Below are positions 33,714 through 41,430 of a DNA stretch of 64,000 nt, piece after piece. The first letter of the stretch is position 1; each line of letters begins with the position of its first letter. Under the pieces are notes generated by a model. The model saw nothing but the letters and a program-made list of their open reading frames with translations, searched no databases and had not been told where the DNA came from. Source of the DNA: an uncultured Coriobacteriales bacterium (GTDB lineage: Bacteria > Actinomycetota > Coriobacteriia > Coriobacteriales > UMGS124); contig CAKUAI010000003.1 of the NCBI GenBank assembly GCA_934636245.1, positions 124,001-188,000 of the forward strand. The letters are read 5' to 3'. A program made the position numbers and the translations under genes.

Positions 33714-35453
33714 ATGCAGAAGAACATGAGCCGCAAGAGCTTCCTCGCAGGTGCCGGCACGGTTGCCGCAGCTGCAGTTGCTGGCAGTGCCGCCGTCGCG
33801 CTCGCCGACGACGCCAAGCCCGCCACTCAGGCCGCCGAGGGCAACATCATCACGCGCGAGACGCTCGAGCAGGGCACCTGGTCGTTCATGGTTGCTCCCG
33901 AGCCCGTCGCCGAGGACCAGATCGCCGAGACCAAGACGCACGAGATCGTCGTTGTGGGTTCCGGTGCCGCCGGCCTGTGCTGCGCGGTGTCGGCCGCTGA
34001 GCAGGGTGCCGACGTCATCGTGTTCTCCGCTGGCACCAAGCCGCTTTCGCGCGGCGGCTCCTTCCAGGCTATCGGCTCCAAGTACCAGGCCGAGCACGGC
34101 GTCGAGGACGACCCCGAGAAGCGCCGCGTCCAGACCCAGATCGACCTCATCGCCGGCGCCCGCATGATGGATTCCCGCAAGTGGATGCGCTGGGAGAACA
34201 ATTCCGCCGAGTCCATGGACTGGATGATCGACAAGATGGCCGCCCGCGGCATCGAGTGTTCGCTCGCCATGCCCTACGCTGACGTCGACGGCGTGCTCGA
34301 CACCCCGGCCGGCGAGCACAACTTCTGGACGGCCGACGCCCCCATGGGCGTTTTCCAGGGCGCCCCGCTCGTGGCCAAGGCCTGGGCCGACATCTTCACC
34401 GAGGACTACGGCGGAGAGATCGACTACTCCACCGTCGCCCAGTACCTCATCCGCGAGGACGACAATACCGGTCGCGTGAGCGCGGTCATCGCCCAGGACG
34501 CCGACGGCAACTACATCAAGTACGAGGCCACCAAGGCCGTCGTTCTCGCCACGGGCGACTTCTCCAAGGACTTCGACATGATGGCCCACTTTGCCCCCTA
34601 CGCTTGGGAGCACTTCAAGGACGTCCTCACGCCCGAGGTGGACTACGACGCCGAGATGGTCTACACCGGCCTTATGCCTGGTACGGGCCAGAAGATGGGT
34701 CTGTGGATCGGCGCCGGCTGGCAGAAGACGTTCCCGAACCCCTCTGCCATCAACGGCGCCGTGTCGGGCCCCACGCACTGCGTGGTCGACTCCTTCTGGG
34801 GCATCAACCTGGCCAAGGACGGCCGCCGCTTCCACAACGAGAACACCAACTTCGCCTTCGGCGCCTACACGCGCATGAACCTCAAGGGCGGCACCGCCTA
34901 CGCCATCTGGGACTCCCAGTACGCCTACACGCAGGATTCCTGGGACGGCCTGGGCGCCACCATCGACAACGTGAACGGCGAGATGTTCATGCCCAAGACC
35001 CCCGAACAGCTCATCGCCAGCTGGGATGCCAACGTCGAGTCGGGCAGCTACTTCAAGGCCGACACGCTTGAGGAGCTCATCGACCAGATGGAGGGCCTCG
35101 ACAAGGAGAACGCCCTGGAGTCCATCGCCAACTACAACACCTACGCCAAGAACGGTCTTGACGAGGAGTTCCACGTGAACCCCGAGCTGCTGCACCCCAT
35201 CGAGACCGGCCCGTTCTACGGCTGCATCACGCCTGGCTCTACGTTCCTGTGCGTCATGGGCGGCCTGCGCTGCGATGAGCACTGCCAGGTGATGGACACC
35301 GCCGACGAGCCCATCGAGGGCCTCTACGAGGTCGGCACCATGATCGGCGACTTCTACGGCGGCGCCTATAACTTTGCCTTCCAGGGCCAGAACCTGGGCG
35401 CATGCTGTACTACCTTCCCCTACCTCGTCGGTCGCGACCTCGCCGCCCTTTAA
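33714..35453 (+). CDS. exported FAD-dependent oxidoreductase, flavoprotein F
   Basis: 579 residues. The signal has SRKSFLAGAGTVAAAA, a Tat-type region with RK in place of RR. The FAD motif is GSGAAG (about 81-86), with GINLAKDGRRFHNENTNFAF in the middle. The C-terminal loop GTMIGDFYGGAYNFAFQGQN lacks the YP signature of flavoproteins A-D, so the substrate is probably different. The start at 33714 has GGAGA 8 nt upstream; an ATG at 33699 is an alternative. The divergent LysR (32629-33552) is the likely regulator. Structured tandem repeats begin 10 nt after the stop codon. Confidence 0.92.
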   Translation: MQKNMSRKSFLAGAGTVAAAAVAGSAAVALADDAKPATQAAEGNIITRETLEQGTWSFMVAPEPVAEDQIAETKTHEIVVVGSGAAGLCCAVSAAEQGADVIVFSAGTKPLSRGGSFQAIGSKYQAEHGVEDDPEKRRVQTQIDLIAGARMMDSRKWMRWENNSAESMDWMIDKMAARGIECSLAMPYADVDGVLDTPAGEHNFWTADAPMGVFQGAPLVAKAWADIFTEDYGGEIDYSTVAQYLIREDDNTGRVSAVIAQDADGNYIKYEATKAVVLATGDFSKDFDMMAHFAPYAWEHFKDVLTPEVDYDAEMVYTGLMPGTGQKMGLWIGAGWQKTFPNPSAINGAVSGPTHCVVDSFWGINLAKDGRRFHNENTNFAFGAYTRMNLKGGTAYAIWDSQYAYTQDSWDGLGATIDNVNGEMFMPKTPEQLIASWDANVESGSYFKADTLEELIDQMEGLDKENALESIANYNTYAKNGLDEEFHVNPELLHPIETGPFYGCITPGSTFLCVMGGLRCDEHCQVMDTADEPIEGLYEVGTMIGDFYGGAYNFAFQGQNLGACCTTFPYLVGRDLAAL

Positions 35454-35463
35454 AGTGTTGCGG

Positions 35464-35975
35464 AACCTCGTCCGCCGCGTTTCCAGAGGCTAGAGTACTC
35501 CAGTACACGTCGCCTCCCGGCGCCTTGCGGACGAGAACCCGCTTTTGGGAGGGCAGAACCTCAGGCGCTGCGTTCTGCAAAGGCTCATGTACTCCAGTAG
35601 GCCAAAGGCCCGCACCGCGCACATCAACTCCGCGCGCTTTGCGCCTGAGAACCTGCTTTTAAGAGGGCGAAACCTCACGTGCGGCGTTGCGCAGGGTCTC
35701 ACGTACGTCCAGTACGCATCGACCCTGCGCGCCTTGCGCATCAGAACCCGCTTTTTGGAGCTGCAGAACCTCAGGCGCTGCGTTCTGCAAAGGCTCATGT
35801 ACTCCAGTAGGCCAAGGGCGCGCATCTCGCACATCGACTCCGTGAGCCTTGTGGACGAGAACCCGCCTTTGGAAGGGCGGAACCTCACGCGCGGCGTTGC
35901 GCAGGGTCTCACGTACGTCCAGTACGCATCGGCCCTGCGCACGTTGCGCGTGAGAACTTGTTTTTGAGAGGGCGG
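35464..35975 (+). repeat. five tandem structured hairpin units (R2 family)
   Basis: Units start with AACCTC at 35464, 35557, 35671, 35767 and 35881, alternating about 95 and 114 nt, so the super-period is 210 nt. Each has a 9-bp outer arm pair and a loop with GTACNTCCAGTAC or GTACTCCAGTAG. Outer stems pair perfectly in unit 1 (CTCGTCCGC/GCGGACGAG), unit 2 (CTCAGGCGC/GCGCCTGAG) and unit 5 (CTCACGCGC/GCGCGTGAG), but not in units 3 and 4. Units 3 and 5 also have an inner stem GCGCAGGGTC/GRCCCTGCGC. The 5' halves of alternate units are nearly identical, and the 3' halves have diverged. A further unit is at 6461. Confidence 0.85.
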
Positions 35976-35994
35976 AGCATCGTCTGTGATATTC

Positions 35995-36030
35995 AAGGGC
36001 GCTGGCATATTGATGTCAGCGCCCTTTTTT
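35995..36030 (+). terminator. intrinsic terminator
   Basis: AAGGGCGCTGGCAT pairs with ATGTCAGCGCCCTT (one G-T), followed by TTTT. It closes the repeat-rich 3' region of flavoprotein F. Confidence 0.88.
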
Positions 36031-36086
36031 GTGCGAGTTGCGCGTATCAGTGTTCGTTATGATTGGCGGATGCTTCGACAATGACG

Positions 36087-36236
36087 AAAATCGCCAAAAG
36101 TCTGCGTTATAACTCTGATGCTCCGGTAGCTCCAAAACACGCGGGTCATCTACCTGGGGTGATAGAGACACTCAATATGGAAAGCACGGGCCCGCAGCTC
36201 CTGGGTCATATTATTACGCAGACTTTTGGTCTTTTT
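36087..36236. repeat. long-hairpin element R1, copy 5 (diverged, opposite orientation)
   Basis: An A-run, arm GCCAAAAGTCTGCGTTATAA, GTAGC exactly 12 nt after the arm, ATCTACCTGG 17 nt later, then the arm TTATTACGCAGACTTTTGG and a T-run. Spacing matches the reverse complement of copies 1-4 (13-12-5-18-7). It lies 56 nt beyond the stop codon of the gene at 36293. Confidence 0.75.
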
Positions 36237-36292
36237 GATTGTCGCGCTCGGCAACGCATGACTAATGAGGCGATATCGACGTTGCTGTGGCG

Positions 36293-37477
36293 TCATTTTT
36301 TCCGGTTGCCTGCAAGCTGATGGATGTGAGACCAGCTACTCATGACTTCTCTGTGCAGTTCATCTGCTCGCCGTGCCTGTGTGTCGGTTTTCTTTCGGGG
36401 CTGGGTGCCCAGAAGCCGTGCGATCGTTTTCGTGAGTGCAGCGAATCTTTGTGCATCACGTAGCTGGGCAAATGTGATGGGAAGCACATTGATTCCCATG
36501 TAGCTGAGCGCAGTACAGCGGTCGGAGTCAGACAAGAAGCTGCGCTCTTCCTGATGGATAACAGCGCTTTGGCACTCAAGGTCGAGGCTGCCATCTTCCC
36601 AAAAGAGATCGCACATGCAAAACTGACGTTGAGCGAGAAGCCTGCCTTCTCGCGACAGTGTGACCTTGCGATTGAATGTAAAGTCGTCAAACCCTTCGCC
36701 GCCCAGGCGGCGGGGGAAGCCGAGCAGAATGCCAGCCCGGACTTCGAAGGGTGAGGCTGCGCCTTCCCGCATGAGTGAGGCGGCCTGCTGCAGGCGAAGC
36801 CTGCCACGTCTTGCGTCGGACATTTCCGCGAAGCGCAATATCGCGTAAGGTGTGGCGAGCGGAGGACGGGACCACAGGTTGGTAAGGCGACCCTTGCCAT
36901 CCACAAGAGGCTCCCATCCTGCGATCTTTGGAATCCCGCGTCTCTCGAGAATCCGTTGGAGGCATTCCCTGATAAGAGATGGGGGATTGTACACAGCAAA
37001 GGAGCCACAGAGTTCATCGCCCATCATGATCAGCTGAGCCAGGCTTGCATGGGCGGCGAATTGCTGCAGGATGAGCTCGGGAGTCGCCACCCAAATGTCG
37101 TCTATGAGATGCACACGACCGCCCGACGGGATATCACCCGTCCAAAGGTGTGACCTTAGAAGCGACGATGCATGAAACTGAACGCGTGCATGTACAAGAA
37201 TGTCAATGGACGCCGTGTGGTTGGCGGCAAGAGACGGAATAGCCCAGTGCAAGTCTCGACTTGTTGCGCCAGAGCGCCGAGTCCTTGTGTTTGGGTTTAA
37301 GAACAGCGTGCATAGAGGAAGTTCAGCGAATGCCCTTGCTCGGAAGACCTGAAGCATGTCGGGGCTTATGATGTCTGACAGCAATGGATCATCGCCTGCT
37401 CCCGCTAGGAGCAGGTGGACAATCGGCGGGATTCGCCAGTAATTAAATGCCGTAACACCGCAAATAGTAGTCTCCAT
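36293..37477 (-). CDS. hypothetical protein with nuclease-like C-terminal region
   Basis: 394 residues, family not firmly recognised. The N-terminus (METTICGVTAFNYWRIPPIV) and middle resemble AbiEi-like or related Coriobacterial hypothetical proteins. The C-terminal part, with DGSLDLECQSAVIHQEE, then DRCTALSYMGINVLPITFAQ, has the spacing of a Vsr/DUF559-like PD-(D/E)XK core (D...E-x-Q/S...R...L...G). It is soluble with no signal peptide, and there is no partner gene. It is flanked on both sides by R1 elements (36087-36236 and 37686-37835), with nested TGTGAC/GTCACA half-sites upstream. A nuclease or mobile-element function is a hypothesis. Confidence 0.7.
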   Translation of the reverse strand: METTICGVTAFNYWRIPPIVHLLLAGAGDDPLLSDIISPDMLQVFRARAFAELPLCTLFLNPNTRTRRSGATSRDLHWAIPSLAANHTASIDILVHARVQFHASSLLRSHLWTGDIPSGGRVHLIDDIWVATPELILQQFAAHASLAQLIMMGDELCGSFAVYNPPSLIRECLQRILERRGIPKIAGWEPLVDGKGRLTNLWSRPPLATPYAILRFAEMSDARRGRLRLQQAASLMREGAASPFEVRAGILLGFPRRLGGEGFDDFTFNRKVTLSREGRLLAQRQFCMCDLFWEDGSLDLECQSAVIHQEERSFLSDSDRCTALSYMGINVLPITFAQLRDAQRFAALTKTIARLLGTQPRKKTDTQARRADELHREVMSSWSHIHQLAGNRKK

Positions 37478-37554
37478 GCGCTTACCCTACCATGCCCAGA
37501 CAACGGCATGGAGGGGCAGATTCACATTGGGGTCATTATTGCAAGACCTCCTTA

Positions 37555-37605
37555 TTTTGTGACAAAAATACCTGGTAGATGTGACGTTTGTCACAAAAAG
37601 TCACA
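37555..37605. promoter_or_regulatory. nested CRP/FNR-like palindromes
   Basis: TGTGACGTTTGTCACA (37580-37595) fits TGTGA-N6-TCACA. A second nested pair of half-sites, TGTGAC at 37558 and GTCACA at 37600, encloses it. CCTGGTAGAT sits between the left half-sites. It lies 80-130 nt upstream of the minus-strand gene starting at 37477. Confidence 0.5.
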
Positions 37606-37685
37606 GGATTTGAAGCAGGCAATCGACCTCAGGAGATACTCGGTTTTTTGAGGCAACGTTGCTGCGCTTCAAGGTGCTCACTGCG

Positions 37686-37835
37686 AAAAAAGCCAAAAGT
37701 ATGCGTTATAAATTCCGCCACATTGGCAGAAGGAAGAACGGACTTTTTCGCCACTGTATCTACCTCGTGTAATGTTTGGGCGAGAATGGGCATGCAGAGC
37801 AGCTTGAAATTATAACGCAGACTTTTGGCAGTTTT
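37686..37835. repeat. long-hairpin element R1, copy 6 (diverged)
   Basis: AAAAAA, arm GCCAAAAGTATGCGTTATAA, internal TATCTACCTCG, arm TTATAACGCAGACTTTTGGC, TTTT. The arms are nearly the same as in copy 5; the interior differs by about 10 nt of insertion. Nothing else is recognised in 37606-38050. Confidence 0.72.
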
Positions 37836-38050
37836 GGTTGCAGGGTAGCGCGGGATGTGGAAAAGGCCGGGCGAAAAGTCCGTCCGAATGGTCGTTCGCA
37901 TTTGGATGGGCGTTTTTTGCTCACAGCCAACTTTTAGGGGCAGCAGCCGCGCCGATTATCTGCGCTGCGAGAGCCCCGCAGGGTCAGGTCCCGCTTCTGA
38001 TGATGTCGCATCATTGCTTGCAATTGGATATTGTTGGAGAGCGATGAATC

Positions 38051-38200
38051 GAAAAGTCCATCGAAGGCCTCTATGCTATCGGTACATGCTCGGGTCGCTA
38101 TTACTCGGGCAACTATCCCGTTTACCTGGTGGGCAATTGCCTGGGTCGCAATATGACCTTTGGCTACCAGGTCATTAAGGAGATTGCCGGCGAGGCGTAA
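38051..38200 (+). pseudogene. flavoprotein C-terminal remnant
   Basis: The frame reads EKSIEGLYAIGTCSGRYYSG, then NYPVYLVGNCLGRNMTFGYQ and VIKEIAGEA-stop. This is the C-terminal FAD/substrate loop of the flavoprotein A-D subfamily (G-x-x-SGRYYxxNYP). No coding sequence precedes 38051. A terminator follows at 38239. Confidence 0.85.
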
Positions 38201-38238
38201 GGCTGTCGTTGTGCAATTGCATGATTGAGGCTAGCCAA

Positions 38239-38276
38239 CGCGCGCCCCAGGTGCATGCCGTGCCTGGGGCGCGCGT
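38239..38276. terminator. bidirectional terminator
   Basis: CGCGCGCCCCAGG pairs with CCTGGGGCGCGCG, then TTTTCG. It lies between the flavoprotein remnant (plus strand) and the hydrolase gene ending at 38417 (minus strand). Confidence 0.85.
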
Positions 38277-38416
38277 TTTCGCGTTCTATGCTGCGCTTTG
38301 TCCGGGCTGCCGCTCTCTGTTGCCCGTGCGCGTCGCATTGGTTGAGCACTTTGATTCCGGGACGGCAGGGCGAGCGCCTGAAACGTCCGTCCGCTCATGC
38401 CCTCGCGCCCGGGCGA

Positions 38417-39343
38417 TTACCCTCGAAAATATCGTTCGGCATACTCCAGGGACTTGTCTATGAATTCCTGCAGCTTATCTATATCGTTATACATTCCATG
38501 GTTGGAGTTGGGGAATTCGATATAGTCGTACGGTACATTGTGAAGGTCATAAGCATCCATCAGGTAATACTTCTGACTCACTGGGACGCAATGGTCGATT
38601 CGGCCGTATGCAATCAAAGAGGGGACCGAGTCGTCCGTCACGATTCCTGCTGGAGAGATCCGCTGGATGTCCAGCGTATAGTCGTCCAGCTCCTTTCCGG
38701 TCATCATCTTGCAGAAGTCGCCTTCCGACGTAAGTCCGTCTACCTTCATGAGCAGGGACCACTCGGAGGGTTCAAAACAAGTGGGCGCAGCTACTTGGAA
38801 GACGAACCTGACCGGAATCGCAGAGTTCTCATTGTATGCCAAGTTCATGGCCAAGGTTCCACCTGCAGACACGCCGAATGGAGCCATGCCTGCGATGTGG
38901 TAGCCAAGTTCCTCCGCCTGTTGTTGGATCGCTTGAACGGCACTCTCAATCTCTTCGTTCATTTGATAGATGGATGCATCCTTGCCGTGCGTCTGCAAGG
39001 TGTAATCTACAGAAGCGGTGATATATCCTTGCGAGGCGTAGTATCTGCACCACGTCTCACCGTCATCTTTTGAGCCGGAATTGAAGCTTCCGCCGTGAAT
39101 ATAGAGAATCAAGTATTGATTCTGGCTCTTGTCCAGTCCGGAGGGAACGTAGAGGTCGTACTGATTCCCATTTGCGTTTTCGTATGTCTGGTTTCTGAAC
39201 ACTTCTCCGCTCGAATCCTGTCCGAGCGATTTTACAAACCGTTCCGGCGCACTTCCCAGTAGAGAGATTCTTATCAGTGCGCTGGCAAGAAAGACGAGAA
39301 TGAATAATCCGACGTAGGCGATTGCTTTTGCTTTGTTGCTCAT
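38417..39343 (-). CDS. membrane-anchored alpha/beta hydrolase (HSL/acetyl-esterase-like)
   Basis: 308 residues. One N-terminal membrane helix (AYVGLFILVFLASALI), then a hydrolase fold with the oxyanion motif YIHGGSF, nucleophile elbow GVSAGG, Asp in YGRIDHCVP and His in NSNHGMY: a complete Ser-Asp-His triad. The ATG at 39343 overlaps the stop codon of the 30-residue membrane ORF (ATGA), which decides the start over 39373. It is a paralogue of 39511-40455. It probably acts on an ester outside the membrane; substrate unknown. Confidence 0.88.
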   Translation of the reverse strand: MSNKAKAIAYVGLFILVFLASALIRISLLGSAPERFVKSLGQDSSGEVFRNQTYENANGNQYDLYVPSGLDKSQNQYLILYIHGGSFNSGSKDDGETWCRYYASQGYITASVDYTLQTHGKDASIYQMNEEIESAVQAIQQQAEELGYHIAGMAPFGVSAGGTLAMNLAYNENSAIPVRFVFQVAAPTCFEPSEWSLLMKVDGLTSEGDFCKMMTGKELDDYTLDIQRISPAGIVTDDSVPSLIAYGRIDHCVPVSQKYYLMDAYDLHNVPYDYIEFPNSNHGMYNDIDKLQEFIDKSLEYAERYFRG

Positions 39344-39432
39344 ATGATGTTGTCCAACAGAAGTTTTCCGCATATTGCCCCCGACACGATGGCTGTGGCA
39401 ACGACAATTGCCACCACGAGAAGGTTCTTCAT
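39340..39432 (-). CDS. 30-residue membrane protein coupled to the downstream hydrolase
   Basis: Encodes MKNLLVVAIVVATAIVSGAI then CGKLLLDNII: a single hydrophobic helix with a short tail. The stop codon TGA overlaps the hydrolase ATG by 4 nt. A similar small membrane ORF precedes the second hydrolase in the same way. Too short for homology by eye; the repeated arrangement is the main support. Confidence 0.6.
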   Translation of the reverse strand: MKNLLVVAIVVATAIVSGAICGKLLLDNII

Positions 39433-39510
39433 TCGCACAATGCTCTCCCGATTGACGCGTTGTTTGTTTGATCCTTTTGGGATTTGCAACATTGCTTCCG
39501 CGCAGGGTCG

Positions 39511-40455
39511 CTATTTCATGTAGGTATCCAGATAGTCCACAACGGTATCCAGATACTCCATATAGACCGCATTGTCGTTTTGGAGGCCATGACCGGAATG
39601 TTCAGCCACGAAATACTGGTAGTCCACCCCGTTTTCTTCTAGTGCGGCGACCAGCGGTTTAGACGCGGCAAACGGCTGCATCTTATCGAGTGCGCCGTAG
39701 CACAACACGGAGGGCACGGTGTCCTTCGTAACCCAGCGGTCTGCGGAAATCGGCTTGACCGATTCTAGATAGGCACCGGATGTAATGTCTTCCGGGGTAA
39801 TTGTCTGACCGGATATCACGCTAAACAGCCCTGCGGCGGCCTCTGGGTTTTGGTCGAGTCCGAAGATACCCCAATCCTCCACGTGAAAACTGCCCGGGCC
39901 GACTGCTTCAAACATCATTTTGACTGGAACAGGCGAGGTAGCGGCATCTCGGTATGCATAAATCAACGCAAGACATCCCCCTGCGCTACCGCCGGAAATT
40001 GCCATCCGGTCAATGTTGTAACCGAGCTTTTCGGCTCGTGCAACCACATGCGGCATGGCTTCTTTGATTTCTTCGGATTGGCTGTACACGCTGGCTTCAG
40101 GGTTTTCTGCCGAAAACAGCGTGTAATTTATTCCTGCCGCCACATAGCCTTTGCTGCATAGCCATTCAAGCATCTTGGCGTCGTCAGACTTGTCTCCGAG
40201 GGTAAACCCACCAGCATGGAGATAGACCACGAGACCGTAGTTCTCCTGGCTGCTATCTGCGGGAACATATAAATCGAACTTGTTGGCGGTACCGTCCCCA
40301 TAGGGCAAGTCAGTATACGCAATGCCGACGGTTTCATCCCAATTAGTCTCGTACTTGCCCTGGGCCGGGTCGCCGGTTAACTTGAGAAGGGCAAAGATGA
40401 TGAAAGCCGCAAGAAATGCAGCTGTATAGAGCAGCCCCCATTTCGGTATCCTCAC
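39511..40455 (-). CDS. membrane-anchored alpha/beta hydrolase (HSL/acetyl-esterase-like)
   Basis: 314 residues. N-terminal helix LLYTAAFLAAFIIFALL, then YLHAGGF (oxyanion hole; HAGG in place of HGGG), nucleophile elbow GGSAGG, Asp in YGALDKMQP and His in EHSGHGL. A complete triad is inferred. It starts at GTG 40455, overlapping the stop codon of the small membrane ORF (GTGA). It shares length, anchor and arrangement with the 38417 gene, so tandem duplication of a two-gene unit is likely. The TetR gene at 40717 is divergent from this operon. Confidence 0.88.
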   Translation of the reverse strand: MRIPKWGLLYTAAFLAAFIIFALLKLTGDPAQGKYETNWDETVGIAYTDLPYGDGTANKFDLYVPADSSQENYGLVVYLHAGGFTLGDKSDDAKMLEWLCSKGYVAAGINYTLFSAENPEASVYSQSEEIKEAMPHVVARAEKLGYNIDRMAISGGSAGGCLALIYAYRDAATSPVPVKMMFEAVGPGSFHVEDWGIFGLDQNPEAAAGLFSVISGQTITPEDITSGAYLESVKPISADRWVTKDTVPSVLCYGALDKMQPFAASKPLVAALEENGVDYQYFVAEHSGHGLQNDNAVYMEYLDTVVDYLDTYMK

Positions 40456-40580
40456 AGGAAGTTCCCCCCGAACAAAGTGCCGCCCAGCAGCTGGTTAAGG
40501 GTGGCGCGAACAGCCAGACGCCCTAGAATTGCCCCTAGCAGAATTGAGACCGATAGAATAAGAAGCCGCTTTTTAACCAA
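40452..40580 (-). CDS. small membrane protein coupled to the downstream hydrolase
   Basis: From a TTG at 40580 this gives about 42 residues: VKKRLLILSVSILLGAILGR, then LAVRATLNQLLGGTLFGGNF. It has Lys/Arg at the start and one helix, like the 30-residue ORF at 39340. The stop codon overlaps the hydrolase GTG by 4 nt. An ATG at 40655 would add 25 unconvincing residues, so the start is uncertain. Confidence 0.55.
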   Translation of the reverse strand: MVKKRLLILSVSILLGAILGRLAVRATLNQLLGGTLFGGNFL

Positions 40581-40716
40581 AGTGATACCGCCAATTTTTA
40601 ATACGTCCAGAGTGCAGTTCGTCTTGATTTTTCGATGGGACGAATGTATCGTCAACTCAGCGTCGAGTCAATTGTATCGGCATAAATGAGACAAAGAAGG
40701 GCGTTTGTATCATCCC

Positions 40717-41244
40717 ATGAAGAGCATGAACAATCGGGAGAAGAACACCTATGTTCGACAGCACATCCTGTCTGCGTTGTTGGAATTGATGAATACGCAG
40801 AGCTTTGCATCCATTAGCATTCAGGGGCTGGTGAATGCCGCGGGGGTCGGAAGGGCTTCCTTTTATCGAAACTTTGCAAGTAAAGAAGATGTGCTGCGGC
40901 AAGAATCGGTTCGATTGACTGCCGTATGGAAAGCACAGTTTGACGCAGCTCATCCTGATGGTACGCCGGGACAAGACTCATTGTGGCTCGTCAGCCTACT
41001 TGACTTTTACAAGAGCCATGCTGAGTTTTACCTCGCGCTGTATCACGCGGGGCTCTCTGAAATCGTATTGGAAACGATTCTCGGTTACTTTGACCGATCG
41101 CCTGAGATTCCCAATGTGCTGGCCTATCTGAATTCTGCCATCGGGTATATGCTGTATGGCTGGATACACGAGTGGATGCGTCGCGGAATGCAAGAAACCG
41201 GAACGGAGCTCGTCTGCATAATCGAGGAATCGCAGAAAAAGTGA
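40717..41244 (+). CDS. TetR/AcrR-family transcriptional regulator
   Basis: 175 residues. The HTH region runs from about 8 to 55 (YVRQHILSALLELMNTQSFA; GVGRASFYRNFASKEDVLRQ), followed by a helical ligand-binding domain (SLLDFYKSHAEFYLALYHAG). It is divergent from the two hydrolase units and probably represses them; an ester or its product may be the ligand. The ATG at 40717 is preferred to the TTG at 40705; an ATG at 40726 is also possible. Confidence 0.9.
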   Translation: MKSMNNREKNTYVRQHILSALLELMNTQSFASISIQGLVNAAGVGRASFYRNFASKEDVLRQESVRLTAVWKAQFDAAHPDGTPGQDSLWLVSLLDFYKSHAEFYLALYHAGLSEIVLETILGYFDRSPEIPNVLAYLNSAIGYMLYGWIHEWMRRGMQETGTELVCIIEESQKK

Positions 41245-41308
41245 GGCCAAGCGATGTGAGGCGTCCTAAAGAAGAGGCTGCGTGAGGCTGACGTTAGTAG
41301 AGAAACTA

Positions 41309-41342
41309 AAAGAGCCGCCAGTCCTTGAGACTAGCGGCTCTT
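41309..41342 (-). terminator. terminator of tRNA-Arg
   Basis: AAGAGCCGC with AGTC pairs with GACT and GCGGCTCTT around CTTGA, and a TTTT tract follows on the minus strand. It lies 12 nt after the tRNA 3' end. Confidence 0.85.
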
Positions 41343-41353
41343 ATCATTTCAAG

Positions 41354-41430
41354 TGGTGCGGCGTACAGGATTCGAACCTGTGACGTTCTGATTCGTAGTC
41401 AGACCCTCTATCCAGCTGAGGTAACGCCGC
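41354..41430 (-). tRNA. tRNA-Arg (anticodon ACG)
   Basis: The minus strand gives a full cloverleaf: acceptor GCGGCGT/ACGCCGC, anticodon stem TCTGA-CTACGAA-TCAGA with ACG at 34-36, T-arm with GGTTCGAATCC, and an encoded CCA. It reads CGU (and CGC/CGA after A34 deamination). Confidence 0.97.

Noticed and set aside
35464..35975. CRISPR array
   Set aside because: Units are 93-114 nt with conserved halves and no unique spacers, and no cas genes are present.
41354..41430. tRNA-Arg as an active integration site
   Set aside because: No integrase gene, no duplicated tRNA 3' end and no island boundary were seen next to it.
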